A stretch of 35,018 nucleotides of DNA from Sphingomonadaceae bacterium (lineage in GTDB: Bacteria; Pseudomonadota; Alphaproteobacteria; Sphingomonadales; Sphingomonadaceae). A model generated the notes under the pieces. The model saw nothing but the letters and a program-made list of their open reading frames with translations. It did not search any database and was not told the origin of the DNA. The stretch covers positions 1-35,018 of the forward strand of contig JADLBY010000015.1 of the NCBI GenBank assembly GCA_020847445.1, in the 5' to 3' direction. The position numbers and the translations under genes are program-made. How positions within the stretch are numbered: the stretch's first letter is position 1; every line of letters begins with the position of its first letter. This document shows, piece by piece, positions 16,261-25,907 of this stretch.

Positions 16261-17249
16261 GGATGGACAGGCGTGCACTGCTCTGGACAGGCGCGGCAAC
16301 CGCCATCGCCGCCGCTGCCAATGCCCAGACACCCCCGCCCGCGACGGGCGGCCCATTGCCCGGCGGATTGCCGCAGCCGAGCGAAACGATCGACCTGTGG
16401 CCCGGCACCGCGCCCGGTGCGCCGCCGACATTGCCGACCGAGACGGTCAATGAACGCTCGACCGACCCTCAACTGACCGACAGGGCGGTCTTTGGCATCA
16501 GCCGCCCGCGCATGGCCGTATTCCGTCCGGCCAGACCCAATGGTGCAGCGGTGATGATCACGCCCGGCGGCGGCTATCGCTGGGTCGTGATCGACAAGGA
16601 AGGCTATGAGCTCGGCCGCTGGCTATCCGCGCGCGGCTATACGGTTTTCGTGCTCTTCTACCGCCTGCCCGGTGAAGGTTGGGCGGCCGGTCCCGATGTC
16701 GTGTTGCAGGACACGCAGCGCGCCATGCGCCTTATCCGTGATCGCGCCAGCGCATATGGCATCGATCCGGAACGGGTGGCAGCGATGGGCTTTTCGGCTG
16801 GAGGCCATGCCTGCGCCGACCTGGCCGCCCGTTTTGCGCAGACAGTCTATGCGCCCGTGGACAAGGCCGATGCGCTGTCGGCACGGCCGATTGTCGCCGC
16901 CCCGATCTATCCGGTGATTTCCATGTCGGCCCCTGCGGCCCATGCGGGCAGCCACGAAAAACTCATCGGTGCCAACGCCTCAGCTGCACTGGAAGAGGGG
17001 CACAGCCCGCACCGCCATATTCCCGCCAACGCGCCGCCGCACTTCATTCTGCATGCAGAGGATGATGATGTCGTGCCGGTCGACAACGCGTTGCTTCTGC
17101 GTGCGGCCCTGCGCGCGAAGGGCATAGCCGTCGAGACGCATCTCTTCACCCATGGCGGCCATGGCTTTGGCTTGCGCAAGGCCATCGGCAAGCCTGCCGA
17201 AGCATGGCCGGACCTGTTTCTTGCCTGGGCGAAAACACAAGGACTGTAA
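16257..17249 (+). CDS. Exported alpha/beta hydrolase, acetyl-xylan-esterase-like
   Basis: A 330-residue hydrolase. The N-terminus MDRRALLWTGAATAIAAAANAQ looks like a twin-arginine signal with an A-N-A cleavage site. Triad positions are S180 in GFSAGGH, an Asp in HAEDDDVVP near 270, and a His in THGGHGFG near 302. The oxyanion segment is MITPGGGYRWV. Relatives are deacetylases acting on plant polysaccharides, so a pectin or xylan acetylesterase role is likely but not proven. The start ATGA overlaps the GH43 stop; a second Met two codons on (16263) is an equally good start. Confidence 0.85.
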   Translation: MRMDRRALLWTGAATAIAAAANAQTPPPATGGPLPGGLPQPSETIDLWPGTAPGAPPTLPTETVNERSTDPQLTDRAVFGISRPRMAVFRPARPNGAAVMITPGGGYRWVVIDKEGYELGRWLSARGYTVFVLFYRLPGEGWAAGPDVVLQDTQRAMRLIRDRASAYGIDPERVAAMGFSAGGHACADLAARFAQTVYAPVDKADALSARPIVAAPIYPVISMSAPAAHAGSHEKLIGANASAALEEGHSPHRHIPANAPPHFILHAEDDDVVPVDNALLLRAALRAKGIAVETHLFTHGGHGFGLRKAIGKPAEAWPDLFLAWAKTQGL

Positions 17250-18650
17250 ATGCCGCAGCCGCTGTCCCTCCATCCCGACCGCCTCTTTCCGGCCGATCTG
17301 GAGACCCGCAACATTGCGCGGCGGCTCTATAGCTGCGTCGCCGGATTGCCGATCATCAGTCCGCACGGCCATACCGATCCCGAATGGTGGGCCAGTGACG
17401 CGCCGTTCGGCAATGCGGCGGAATTGCTGCTGCATCCCGATCATTATGTTTTCCGTATGCTCTATTCGCAGGGGGTCTCGCTGGAGTCGCTGGGTATCGG
17501 CAACGCACAGGCCGATCCGCGCGAAAGCTGGCGGCTGTTCGCCGAGCGGTATCACCTGTTCCGGGGCACGCCATCGCGCATCTGGCTCGACTGGGTCTTT
17601 GCGCAAAGCTTTGGCATCGATGTGCTGTTGAGCGCCGAAACCTCGGATCAATATTACGACATCATCACCGAAAAACTGAAATCCGCCGAGTTCCGCCCCC
17701 GGGCGCTGTTCGAACGTTACAATATCGAAGTGATCGCGACGACCGAAAGCCCGCTCGATGATCTGCGCCATCACCGCGCGATCCGCGAAAGCGGCTGGGT
17801 CGGGCGGGTGATTACCGCCTATCGGCCGGATCCGGTTGTCGATCCGGAATTTGAAGGGTTTCACGACAATCTGAAGGTGCTGTCCGAACTGTCCGGAGAG
17901 GATTGCTTCGGCTGGTCGGGCTATCTTGCCGCGCATCGCCAGCGGCGGGCCTATTTTGCCGCGATGGGTGCAACCTCGACCGACCATGGTCACCCGACCG
18001 CGCGAACCGCCGAGCTGTCCCCGCTTGAGGCCGAAACATTGTTCCGGCGCGTCACTGCAGGTGCGGTTTCATCCCGCGACGCAGAGCTGTTCCGCGCGCA
18101 GATGCTCACCGAAATGGCGGCGATGAGCGCCGATGACGGTCTGGTGATGCAGATCCATCCCGGAGCCTGTCGCAACCATAACCGGCCGGTCTTTGAACAT
18201 TTCGGGCGCGACAAGGGCGCGGACATTCCAACGCAAACCGAATATGTCGAGGCGCTGCGCCCGCTCCTGTCCAGATTCGGCAATCGCGCAGATATGCGCA
18301 TCATCGTCTTCACGCTCGATGAAACCACCTATTCGCGCGAACTCGCGCCGCTGGCGGGCCATTATCCGGCGCTGAAACTGGGTCCGGCCTGGTGGTTTCA
18401 TGACAGCCCGGAAGGCATGCGCCGTTTCCGCGAACAGGTGACCGAGACGGCAGGCTTTTACAACACGGTTGGCTTCAACGACGATACCCGCGCCTTCCTG
18501 TCCATTCCCGCGCGCCACGATGTCGCCCGGCGGATAGATTGCGGCTTTCTCGCGCGGCTGGTTGCGGAACATCGCATGGAGGAGTGGGAGGCCGCAGAAC
18601 TGGCGATCGACCTCGGCTATAATCTGGCCAAGGCGGCCTATAAATTGTGA
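17250..18650 (+). CDS. uxaC: Uronate isomerase (UxaC)
   Basis: A 466-residue cytoplasmic enzyme of the amidohydrolase-fold uronate isomerase family, matching the usual 465-475 residues. Signatures include LPIISPHGHTDP near residue 32 (metal-binding His pair), MQIHPGACRNHN, and PAWWFHDSPEGMRRFREQ with FYNTVGFNDDTRAFLSIPARHDVARR toward the C-terminus. It converts D-galacturonate to D-tagaturonate, or glucuronate to fructuronate, the first step of the saturated branch. It starts immediately after the preceding stop (TAAATG) and overlaps the reductase by 4 bp. Confidence 0.95.
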   Translation: MPQPLSLHPDRLFPADLETRNIARRLYSCVAGLPIISPHGHTDPEWWASDAPFGNAAELLLHPDHYVFRMLYSQGVSLESLGIGNAQADPRESWRLFAERYHLFRGTPSRIWLDWVFAQSFGIDVLLSAETSDQYYDIITEKLKSAEFRPRALFERYNIEVIATTESPLDDLRHHRAIRESGWVGRVITAYRPDPVVDPEFEGFHDNLKVLSELSGEDCFGWSGYLAAHRQRRAYFAAMGATSTDHGHPTARTAELSPLEAETLFRRVTAGAVSSRDAELFRAQMLTEMAAMSADDGLVMQIHPGACRNHNRPVFEHFGRDKGADIPTQTEYVEALRPLLSRFGNRADMRIIVFTLDETTYSRELAPLAGHYPALKLGPAWWFHDSPEGMRRFREQVTETAGFYNTVGFNDDTRAFLSIPARHDVARRIDCGFLARLVAEHRMEEWEAAELAIDLGYNLAKAAYKL

Positions 18651-20023
18651 GGCTTTCGGCGGCGGCCTTGCACGCCCTTCCCGCACCGGTCGCCCGACCT
18701 GAATATGACCGCGACCGGCATGGTATCGGCATTGTCCATTTCGGCATCGGCGCGTTTCACCGCGCGCATATGGCGATCTATACCGACGATGCGCTTGCGG
18801 CGACCGGAGGCGACTGGCGCATCCTGGGCGTATCATTGCGGTCGTCATCGGTGCGGGACCAGATGCGGCCGCAGAACGGCTTGTACACGCTGGTCGAGCA
18901 GAGCGCCGCCGGGAGCAGGGCACGCATTGCCGGCTCGGTTGCGGACGTGCTGGTTGCGATGGAAGAACGGGAACGACTGGTGGCGACGCTGGCCGCCCCG
19001 ACGACCCATATCGTCAGCTTCACCATCACCGAAAAGGGCTATTGCCGCGGACCCGACGGAGGACTCGATCCGCTGCAGGCGGACAGCAATTCTGTTTACG
19101 CCTATCTGGCGGAGGCCTTTGCCCGCCGCCGCGCCGCCGGGCTGAATGGTCTGACGCTGCTGAGTTGCGACAATCTGTCCGGCAACGGTGCCCAGTTGCA
19201 CCGGCTGATGGCCGAATATCTTGACCGGCACGCGCCCGACGCATTGGCCTGGTTTCTGGCCGAATGCACCTGTCCTTCGACAATGATCGATCGCATCGTT
19301 CCGGCAACGACAGCGGCGGACAAGATTCAGGTCGAAAATTTGATCGGCCTGCGCGACGAGGCGGCGGTGATCAGCGAACCTTTCAGCCAATGGGTGATCG
19401 AAGACCGCTTCGCTGGCCCGCGTCCCTGCTGGGACAGGCATGGCGTGCAATTCGCCGCCGATATAGCCCCATTCGAGACCGCCAAGCTGCGGATGCTCAA
19501 CGGCGCGCATTCCGCGCTCGCCTATCTCGGCCTGCAGCGGGGCCATGACTATGTGCATCAGGCGATTGCCGACGCCGAACTGTATCCGCTGATCGACCGG
19601 TTGATGCGCGAAGAAGCCGCGACCAGCCTGACCCCGTCGGCAGATCAGGATCTCGCCCGCTATGCTGACCGGCTTGTCGAAAGGTTCAGAAACCCCGCGT
19701 TGCAGCACCGGCTGATCCAGATCGCGATGGACGGCAGCCAGAAATTGCCGCAGCGCTGGCTGGAAACGCTGGCATTTCATGCGGACAATGGACGCCGATG
19801 CATCGCCATCGAGGCAGCGATTCATGCCTGGATCGACCATATCGGGAATGGCCGAAATCCGCTTGATGACCCGCTGGCAGAGCAGTTGCGCGAATTGGTC
19901 ACCCCCGGCGATCCGCGCAAAAGCATGATGGCCTTGTTTGGCACACAGGGATTGCTGCCCGGCCGCTGGTCGGCCGGAATTGCCCAAATCGCCGGGAAAA
20001 GCGCCGCAATATCATCGTCTTGA
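18647..20023 (+). CDS. Mannitol-dehydrogenase-family uronate reductase (UxuB/UxaB type)
   Basis: A 458-residue NAD-dependent polyol/uronate dehydrogenase. The N-terminal cofactor segment is IVHFGIGAFHRAHMAIY. Family signatures LLSCDNLSGNGAQ, MIDRIVPATT, EPFSQWVIED, KLRMLNGAHSALAYLG and IAMDGSQKLPQRW resemble E. coli fructuronate reductase UxuB. In this locus the dehydratase present is UxaA, which needs altronate, so the physiological role may be tagaturonate reductase. UxuA is not in the window. The GTG start overlaps the uxaC stop (GTGA). It is the last gene of the GH43-uxaC run; no clear terminator follows. Confidence 0.9.
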   Translation: MRLSAAALHALPAPVARPEYDRDRHGIGIVHFGIGAFHRAHMAIYTDDALAATGGDWRILGVSLRSSSVRDQMRPQNGLYTLVEQSAAGSRARIAGSVADVLVAMEERERLVATLAAPTTHIVSFTITEKGYCRGPDGGLDPLQADSNSVYAYLAEAFARRRAAGLNGLTLLSCDNLSGNGAQLHRLMAEYLDRHAPDALAWFLAECTCPSTMIDRIVPATTAADKIQVENLIGLRDEAAVISEPFSQWVIEDRFAGPRPCWDRHGVQFAADIAPFETAKLRMLNGAHSALAYLGLQRGHDYVHQAIADAELYPLIDRLMREEAATSLTPSADQDLARYADRLVERFRNPALQHRLIQIAMDGSQKLPQRWLETLAFHADNGRRCIAIEAAIHAWIDHIGNGRNPLDDPLAEQLRELVTPGDPRKSMMALFGTQGLLPGRWSAGIAQIAGKSAAISSS

Positions 20024-20125
20024 CAATCGGTTCGGTCGGCTATCGATCGGCGTTCTGACAACAACCGTCGCAATAGGCGTTTTTTGCGATTGCACGAAGC
20101 GTCTGCCCGCGATAGCGCAAAATAC

Positions 20126-20827
20126 ATGTCCGATTGCGATACCTGTGTTGTCCGCAACCGCGCCATTTGTTCGGCACTGGTTCCGGACGAATTGGCTGCG
20201 CTTAGCAAACTGGGCAGAAAACAGCATGTCACCCGTGGCCAGACGCTTGTCTGGGAGGGCGATGAATCGCTGGTCGTCGCCAATGTGATCCAGGGCGTAT
20301 TGAAGCTTTCGGTGTCGACGCAGGACGGGCGGGAACAGATTGTCGGCGTCGTGTTTCCTTCGGACTTTATCGGACGGCCATTTGGCAAGGAAAGCCCCTA
20401 TGGCGTCACCGCGCTGACCGACGCCGAAGTCTGCATTTTCACGCGGACGGCATTTGACGGATTCGCCAAGGAACATCCCGACTTGCAGCACAAGCTGCTG
20501 CAGCGGACGCTCGACGAGCTTGATCGCGCGCGGCAATGGATGATGCTGCTCGGCCGCAAGACCGCAAGCGAACGTATCGCAACCTTGCTGATAGAGATTT
20601 CCGACCGGCTGGGCGCGGTCGGCTGCAGCCCGATAGCGCCTTTTCTCGAACGCTTTGAATTGCCCATGGATCGCCAGCAGATGGGCGATCTGCTTGGCCT
20701 GACTATCGAGACCGTCAGCCGCCAGCTCACCAAGCTGAAAGAGGCGGAAATCATCGAATTGCCCGACAGGCGCAGCGTCGTCATCAAGGACCGCCGCAGG
20801 CTGGAGGACATAGCGACAGCCGCCTGA
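20126..20827 (+). CDS. fnr: Crp/Fnr-family oxygen-responsive regulator (Fnr/FnrL type)
   Basis: A 233-residue Crp/Fnr protein. From the chosen ATG, Cys residues at 4, 7 and 15 (CDTC, then C15) plus C103 (AEVCIF) match the four-Cys [4Fe-4S] oxygen-sensing arrangement. The cyclic-nucleotide-binding-type barrel spans about 20-130. The C-terminal helix-turn-helix carries IETVSRQLTKLKE, where E-x-x-S-R predicts recognition of TTGAT/C half-sites. Two such boxes occur at 20859 and 30898. A longer frame from TTG at 20084 would add 14 residues before the Cys cluster, with no ribosome site. It probably activates the downstream cbb3 oxidase, stress and heme genes at low oxygen. Confidence 0.9.
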   Translation: MSDCDTCVVRNRAICSALVPDELAALSKLGRKQHVTRGQTLVWEGDESLVVANVIQGVLKLSVSTQDGREQIVGVVFPSDFIGRPFGKESPYGVTALTDAEVCIFTRTAFDGFAKEHPDLQHKLLQRTLDELDRARQWMMLLGRKTASERIATLLIEISDRLGAVGCSPIAPFLERFELPMDRQQMGDLLGLTIETVSRQLTKLKEAEIIELPDRRSVVIKDRRRLEDIATAA

Positions 20828-20858
20828 CGGCAGTTGCAAAAAACGCAATCCTACTTGC

Positions 20859-20872
20859 TTGACCTAGGTCAA
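20859..20872. promoter_or_regulatory. FNR box upstream of ccoN
   Basis: TTGACCTAGGTCAA is a perfect 14-bp palindrome fitting the FNR/FnrL consensus TTGAY-N4-RTCAA. It lies 78 bp before ccoN and just after fnr. If the box is centred at -41.5, transcription would begin near 20907; the -10 there is weak. Confidence 0.82.
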
Positions 20873-20950
20873 TGCGAAATGGTGCTGTCATGGCGATGCG
20901 ATTTCATGCCAATTCCCCTGTCCAAGGGGAAAAAGTAACGGGGAAATACC

Positions 20951-22609
20951 ATGGAAAGATTGATGATGCGGGGCGGAGCGTGGTTGGCCACGGCTTTGGC
21001 TCTGCTCCTTGCCGCAGCGGCGAGTGCCGATTGGGCCTTTTCGGTCCATATGGGCATCGCCTGCCTTGCAGCGCTGATTGCCGCCTTTGCCAGTGCAAAG
21101 GGCTTTGATTTCATAACCCAGCGCTATCCGGCACTGTCGTCGCAGGCTGCAACCACCTATGACGACGATCTGGTACGCCTGGGCGTGATCGCGACGGTAT
21201 TCTGGGGCCTGGCCGGTTTTCTGGCGGGGCTTTACATCGCGCTGCAGCTCGCCTTTCCCGCGCTCAATCTCAATCTCGAATATACGACTTTCGGACGTCT
21301 GCGGCCGCTGCACACTTCTGCAGTGGTTTTCGCGTTCGGAGGCAATGCGCTGATCTCCACGAGCTTTTACGTGGTCCAACGCACCTGCCGGGCGAGACTA
21401 GCCTTCCCCGGTCTCGCCCGGTTTGTCTTCTGGGGCTACCAGCTGTTCATCGTCCTGGCAGCGACGGGCTATCTGCTCGGCGTGACCGAGGCGCGCGAAT
21501 ATGCAGAGCCCGAATGGTATGTCGACCTGTGGCTGACAGTGGTCTGGGTATCCTATCTGGCGGTTTTCGTCGGAACGATCCTGCGCCGCAAGGAACCGCA
21601 TATCTATGTCGCCAACTGGTTCTATCTCGCCTTCATCATCACCATCGCGATGCTGCATCTGGTCAACAATCTGTCGATGCCGGCCAGCCTGCTCGGTTCC
21701 AAGAGCTACAGCGCCTTTGCCGGGGTGCAGGATGCGCTGACGCAATGGTGGTACGGCCACAACGCGGTGGGCTTCTTCCTGACCGCAGGCTTCCTGGCGA
21801 TGATGTATTATTTCGTGCCGAAACAGGCCGAACGCCCGGTGTACAGCTACAGGCTGTCGATCATCCACTTCTGGTCGCTGATCTTCCTCTACATCTGGGC
21901 CGGGCCGCACCACCTGCATTATACGGCGCTGCCCGATTGGGCGCAGACGCTGGGCATGGTGTTCTCGATCATGCTGTGGATGCCCAGCTGGGGCGGCATG
22001 ATCAACGGCCTGATGACGCTCAACGGCGCATGGGACAAGATCCGCACCGATCCGATTACCCGCATGTTCGTGATGAGCCTCGCTTTCTACGGCATGTCGA
22101 CCTTTGAAGGGCCGATGCTGTCGATCAAGGCGGTGAACAGCCTGTCGCATTATACCGACTGGACCATTGGTCACGTTCACTCCGGCGCGCTGGGATGGAA
22201 CGGCATGGTGACCTTCGGCTGCCTCTATTATCTCGCCCCACGTCTGTGGAACCGCCAGCGTCTCTATTCGCTGCGCATGGTCAACTGGCACTTCTGGCTG
22301 GCGAGCGCGGGGATCGTTTTCTACGCCTCGGCCATGTGGGTCTCTGGCATCATGCAAGGCCTGATGTGGCGCGAATATGGGGCCGACGGTTATCTCGTCT
22401 ACTCCTTCGTCGAAACGGTCGATGCGATGTTCCCGATGTACCTGATCCGTGCCTTTGGTGGCCTGCTCTACCTTGCTGGTGCCCTGGTGATGACGGTGAA
22501 CATCTGGAAGACGATCGCCGGTTCTCCGCTGCGCGAAGAACTGCCGATGACCGAAACCCCCCATAATCCTGAAGCGGACCGCCCGGCGGTTGCCGTGCCT
22601 GCCGAATAA
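20951..22609 (+). CDS. ccoN: cbb3-type cytochrome c oxidase subunit I (CcoN)
   Basis: A 552-residue polytopic membrane protein, the catalytic heme-copper subunit of the high-affinity cbb3 oxidase. Ligand motifs are visible: [13 protein letters not shown] (low-spin heme His), [16 protein letters not shown] (CuB His region), [13 protein letters not shown] (CuB His pair) and [11 protein letters not shown] (heme ligands). The N-terminal 60 residues add extra hydrophobic segments, common in alphaproteobacterial CcoN. It leads ccoNOQP and follows an FNR box. The start follows GGGGAAATACC, and a signal-like hydrophobic helix begins at once. Confidence 0.97.
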   Translation: MERLMMRGGAWLATALALLLAAAASADWAFSVHMGIACLAALIAAFASAKGFDFITQRYPALSSQAATTYDDDLVRLGVIATVFWGLAGFLAGLYIALQLAFPALNLNLEYTTFGRLRPLHTSAVVFAFGGNALISTSFYVVQRTCRARLAFPGLARFVFWGYQLFIVLAATGYLLGVTEAREYAEPEWYVDLWLTVVWVSYLAVFVGTILRRKEPHIYVANWFYLAFIITIAMLHLVNNLSMPASLLGSKSYSAFAGVQDALTQWWYGHNAVGFFLTAGFLAMMYYFVPKQAERPVYSYRLSIIHFWSLIFLYIWAGPHHLHYTALPDWAQTLGMVFSIMLWMPSWGGMINGLMTLNGAWDKIRTDPITRMFVMSLAFYGMSTFEGPMLSIKAVNSLSHYTDWTIGHVHSGALGWNGMVTFGCLYYLAPRLWNRQRLYSLRMVNWHFWLASAGIVFYASAMWVSGIMQGLMWREYGADGYLVYSFVETVDAMFPMYLIRAFGGLLYLAGALVMTVNIWKTIAGSPLREELPMTETPHNPEADRPAVAVPAE

Positions 22610-22621
22610 GGAGCAAAGACA

Positions 22622-23371
22622 ATGGCATTCCGTATCATTGAACATGGCAAGCTGGAGCGCAACGTCGCCCTGCTTGGCCTCTTTGCCCTGGTGACCGTCG
22701 CGATTGGCGGTCTGGTGCAGATCACGCCGCTTTTCTGGATCGATTCGACCATCGAAAAGGTGGAGGGGATGCGTCCCTACACCCCGCTCGAACAGGCCGG
22801 TCGCAACATCTATGTGCGTGAAGGCTGCTATGTCTGCCACAGCCAGATGATCCGGCCGTTCCGCGACGAAGTCGAACGCTATGGCCAGTACAGCCTGGCG
22901 GCAGAAAGCGTCTATGACCATCCCTTCCAATGGGGGTCGAAGCGGACTGGGCCCGATCTGGCGCGCGTTGGTGGGCGTTATTCGGATGAATGGCACCGTG
23001 CGCATTTGAAAGATCCGCGCGCGGTTGTGCCCGAATCAATCATGCCGCCTTACGCCTTCCTCGCCGAACACGAGCTCAAGGTGGGTGACATGGGCAAACA
23101 ATTGTCAGCACTCAGCGCGGTTGGCGTTCCTTACAGCAAGGAAGCGATTGCCGAGGCCAATGCCGATCTTATCGCACAGGCCGATCCCAATGCCGACAGC
23201 GCAGGGCTGAAGAAACGCTACGCCAAGGTTCAGGTCCGCGATTATGATGGTGATCCGTCACGCGTTACCGAAATGGACGCGCTGGTCGCTTACCTTCAAA
23301 TGCTCGGCACCTTGGTCGACCATAAAAAGGCCGCTGCACAACAGGTGCCCAATGCGGAGGCGGCGAAATGA
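22622..23371 (+). CDS. ccoO: cbb3 oxidase monoheme subunit II (CcoO)
   Basis: A 249-residue membrane-anchored c-type cytochrome. One N-terminal transmembrane helix spans about 15-36. The heme c motif CYVCH (C69, C72, H73) is in [16 protein letters not shown], and a Met ligand is likely in [11 protein letters not shown]. Length is typical of CcoO. It passes electrons to CcoN. AAGGAG precedes the start, and the stop overlaps the ccoQ start (ATGA). Confidence 0.96.
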   Translation: MAFRIIEHGKLERNVALLGLFALVTVAIGGLVQITPLFWIDSTIEKVEGMRPYTPLEQAGRNIYVREGCYVCHSQMIRPFRDEVERYGQYSLAAESVYDHPFQWGSKRTGPDLARVGGRYSDEWHRAHLKDPRAVVPESIMPPYAFLAEHELKVGDMGKQLSALSAVGVPYSKEAIAEANADLIAQADPNADSAGLKKRYAKVQVRDYDGDPSRVTEMDALVAYLQMLGTLVDHKKAAAQQVPNAEAAK

Positions 23372-23526
23372 GCTACGAAACAGCACGCCAGTTTGCCGAC
23401 AGTTGGGGGCTTTTGTTCACAGTCCTCCTATTTCTGGGGCTCGTCGGCTGGACATTTCGCAAGGGGGCAAGCCGCGACCATGACGCTGCGGCGAACATGA
23501 TTTTCAGGGACGACGACAATGGCTAA
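23368..23526 (+). CDS. ccoQ: cbb3 oxidase small subunit (CcoQ)
   Basis: A 52-residue single-span protein starting [15 protein letters not shown], with one helix ([16 protein letters not shown]), a basic segment RKGASRDHD, and a polar tail [10 protein letters not shown]. Size, topology and position between ccoO and ccoP fit CcoQ/FixQ, which stabilises the oxidase complex. It overlaps ccoO by 4 bp and ccoP by 8 bp. Confidence 0.92.
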   Translation: MSYETARQFADSWGLLFTVLLFLGLVGWTFRKGASRDHDAAANMIFRDDDNG

Positions 23527-24463
23527 AAAACCTGGTGACGACACCCAACGTATCGACCAGCCCACAGGCACGGCCTTTGTCGGCCATGAATGGGATGGCA
23601 TCGAGGAACTAAATACGCCGCTGCCGCGCTGGTGGCTGTGGACCTTTTACATCACGATCATCTGGGCGCTGGCCTATGTCATCATGTACCCGGCATGGCC
23701 GCTGGTGAACAGCGCGACCGAGGGCATGCTCGGCTGGACCAGCAGGGGCCAGCTGGCCGCCGAAATGCAGGCGGCCGATGCCAAACGGGCGCCGCTCGTC
23801 AACGCGCTGGCCGCCATTCCTGTCGAACAGCTGCTCGCTGACCAAAAGCTCTATCAGGGTGCGGTTGCAGGCGGTTCTGCCGCGTTCAAGGTTCATTGCG
23901 TGCAGTGCCACGGATCGGGTGCGATGGGCTCCAAAGGCTATCCGAACCTGAACGACGATGATTGGCTATGGGGCGGCGATATCGCAGCCATCCACTATAC
24001 GCTGACCAACGGCATCCGGAACCCGGACCATCCCGAGACGCGCCAGTCGGCCATGCCCGCCTTTGATGGCATTCTGACACCTGCAGAAATCTCTGCGGTT
24101 GTGGGCCATGTCCAGTCGCTGTCGGGCAAAGCGAAGCCCAATGCCAAGGGTGCGGAACTGTTCACCACCAACTGTGCGTCGTGCCATGGTGCCGATGGCA
24201 AGGGCTTGCGTGAATTTGGCGCGCCAAATCTTGCGGACAATATCTGGCTCTACGGCAGCGATCCGGCGACGCTGATGCAAACGATCAAGCAAAGCCGTCA
24301 GGGCGTGATGCCGCGCTGGAATGACAAGCTCGACGCGGCTACGATCAAGATGCTCGCCGCCTATGTCCATTCGCTGGGCGGCGGTGAAGCCACTCCGGCT
24401 GCGGCGGCTCCTGCTGCTTCACCCGCAACGATGGAGGTTAAGGCGGCCAATGGCCAACCTTGA
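23519..24463 (+). CDS. ccoP: cbb3 oxidase diheme subunit III (CcoP)
   Basis: A 314-residue diheme cytochrome c. The N-terminal DGIEELNTPLPRWWLWTFY and a transmembrane helix (about 38-60) are typical. The heme motifs are CVQCH (127-131) and CASCH (219-223). Met ligands lie in RQSAMPAFDG and RQGVMPRWND. It accepts electrons from soluble cytochrome c for CcoO/CcoN. The last 25 residues form an Ala/Pro-rich tail that overlaps the ccoG start by 14 bp. Confidence 0.96.
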   Translation: MAKKPGDDTQRIDQPTGTAFVGHEWDGIEELNTPLPRWWLWTFYITIIWALAYVIMYPAWPLVNSATEGMLGWTSRGQLAAEMQAADAKRAPLVNALAAIPVEQLLADQKLYQGAVAGGSAAFKVHCVQCHGSGAMGSKGYPNLNDDDWLWGGDIAAIHYTLTNGIRNPDHPETRQSAMPAFDGILTPAEISAVVGHVQSLSGKAKPNAKGAELFTTNCASCHGADGKGLREFGAPNLADNIWLYGSDPATLMQTIKQSRQGVMPRWNDKLDAATIKMLAAYVHSLGGGEATPAAAAPAASPATMEVKAANGQP

Positions 24464-25907
24464 TGACCTGATTGGGGCAGACAACCCGCTCTACGAAAAG
24501 CGCAAGGGCGTCTACCCCAAGTCGGTCGATGGCTTCTTCCGGCGGTTCAAATGGGCGATCATGGCCATCACTTTGGCCATCTATTATGCCACGCCCTGGA
24601 TAAGGTGGGACCGGGGGCCGCACGCCCCTGATCAGGCCGTGTTGGTCGATCTCGCCAACCGCCGTTTCTATATGTTCAACATCGAAATCTGGCCGCATGA
24701 ATTTTATTATGTTGCCGGGTTGCTGGTGATGGCGGGAATCGGGCTGTTTCTGGTCACTAGCGCCGTCGGTCGTGCCTGGTGCGGCTATGCCTGCCCGCAA
24801 ACCGTGTGGACCGACCTGTTCCAGCATGTTGATCGCTTCGTCGATGGTGATCGCAACGCGCAGATCCGCCTCGAAAAAGCGCCTTGGGGGCCGGAGAAGA
24901 TCTTCAAGCGGCTTGGCAAATGGTCGATCTACCTGTTCGTCGCCTTCTGGACTGGCGGCGCGTGGATAATGTATTTTGCCGACGCGCCGACGCTGACAGT
25001 TGATTTCTGGACGGGTCAGGCAGCGCCCGTGGCCTATGCGACGGTCGGCGTGCTGACCGCGACGACCTTTATCTTTGGTGGCTTCATGCGCGAGCAGGTG
25101 TGCGTCTATATGTGCCCCTGGCCGCGCATCCAGACCGCGATGATGGACGAAAAATCGCTGATCGTTACCTATCGCGAATGGCGCGGCGAACCGCGCGGAT
25201 CGGTGAAAAAGGCTGAGGCGCAGCCGGGTGCTTTCGGCGATTGTGTCGATTGTAACCAGTGTGTTGCCGTCTGCCCGACCGGCATCGACATCCGCGAAGG
25301 GCCGCAAATCGGCTGCATCACCTGCGCCTTGTGCATCGATGCCTGCGACAGCGTGATGGAACAGATTGGCCGTCCGCGCGGCCTGATAGATTATTTGACG
25401 CTCGATGATGTCGCGACCGAAAAAGCTGGCGGAACCGCGCATCCGACTTTGAAGACACTCTTCCGCACGCGGACGCTGGTCTATTTTGGTATCTGGTGTT
25501 CGATCGGCCTCGCGATGCTGTTCACATTGGGGCAGCGCACGCGTCTCGACCTGACTGTGCAGCACGATCGCAACCCTCTCTATGTCCAGCTTTCGGATGG
25601 TTCGATCCGCAACAATTACACCGTCAAGGTCCGCAATATGGAGACCCGCCAGCGCGAGGTTGAACTGGTGATCAAGGGGCTGCCGGGCGCCGTCGCATGG
25701 ACCAGCACAGGTTCGCGCGAAACTGCAACCGATAGGGTGAAAGTCTCGGTCGCACCCGATACGGTGCAAAAGGTGCGGTTGTTTGTCGTCGCGTCGACCG
25801 AGGGTGCAACCCGGACCGATTTCGAAATTCAGGCCATTGCGCTGACCGGCAGTGAAAAAGGCGATAGCGACAGCGTGCGTTTTGAAGCGCCGGAGGCAGG
25901 ACAATGA
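24450..25907 (+). CDS. ccoG: CcoG (RdxA/FixG) ferredoxin-type cbb3 assembly protein
   Basis: A 485-residue integral membrane protein with iron-sulfur motifs. CGYACPQTVW appears early. A pair of [4Fe-4S] ferredoxin motifs follows in CVDCNQCVAVCPTGID and CITCALCIDACDSVM. A C-terminal Ig-like domain begins after about residue 370. CcoG is known as a cupric reductase supplying Cu(I) for cbb3 assembly. The start MANLDDLIGADNPLYEKRKG at 24450 follows GGAGG; the longer frame runs within ccoP and is not used. Confidence 0.93.
   Translation: MANLDDLIGADNPLYEKRKGVYPKSVDGFFRRFKWAIMAITLAIYYATPWIRWDRGPHAPDQAVLVDLANRRFYMFNIEIWPHEFYYVAGLLVMAGIGLFLVTSAVGRAWCGYACPQTVWTDLFQHVDRFVDGDRNAQIRLEKAPWGPEKIFKRLGKWSIYLFVAFWTGGAWIMYFADAPTLTVDFWTGQAAPVAYATVGVLTATTFIFGGFMREQVCVYMCPWPRIQTAMMDEKSLIVTYREWRGEPRGSVKKAEAQPGAFGDCVDCNQCVAVCPTGIDIREGPQIGCITCALCIDACDSVMEQIGRPRGLIDYLTLDDVATEKAGGTAHPTLKTLFRTRTLVYFGIWCSIGLAMLFTLGQRTRLDLTVQHDRNPLYVQLSDGSIRNNYTVKVRNMETRQREVELVIKGLPGAVAWTSTGSRETATDRVKVSVAPDTVQKVRLFVVASTEGATRTDFEIQAIALTGSEKGDSDSVRFEAPEAGQ

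Noticed and set aside
20872-21108. 78-codon plus-strand frame beginning at the ccoN FNR box
   Set aside because: It overlaps the start of ccoN in another frame and carries no family features.
24438-25904. 488-codon minus-strand frame opposite ccoG
   Set aside because: CcoG is certain from its ferredoxin motifs and operon position; the antisense translation is compositionally shadow-like.
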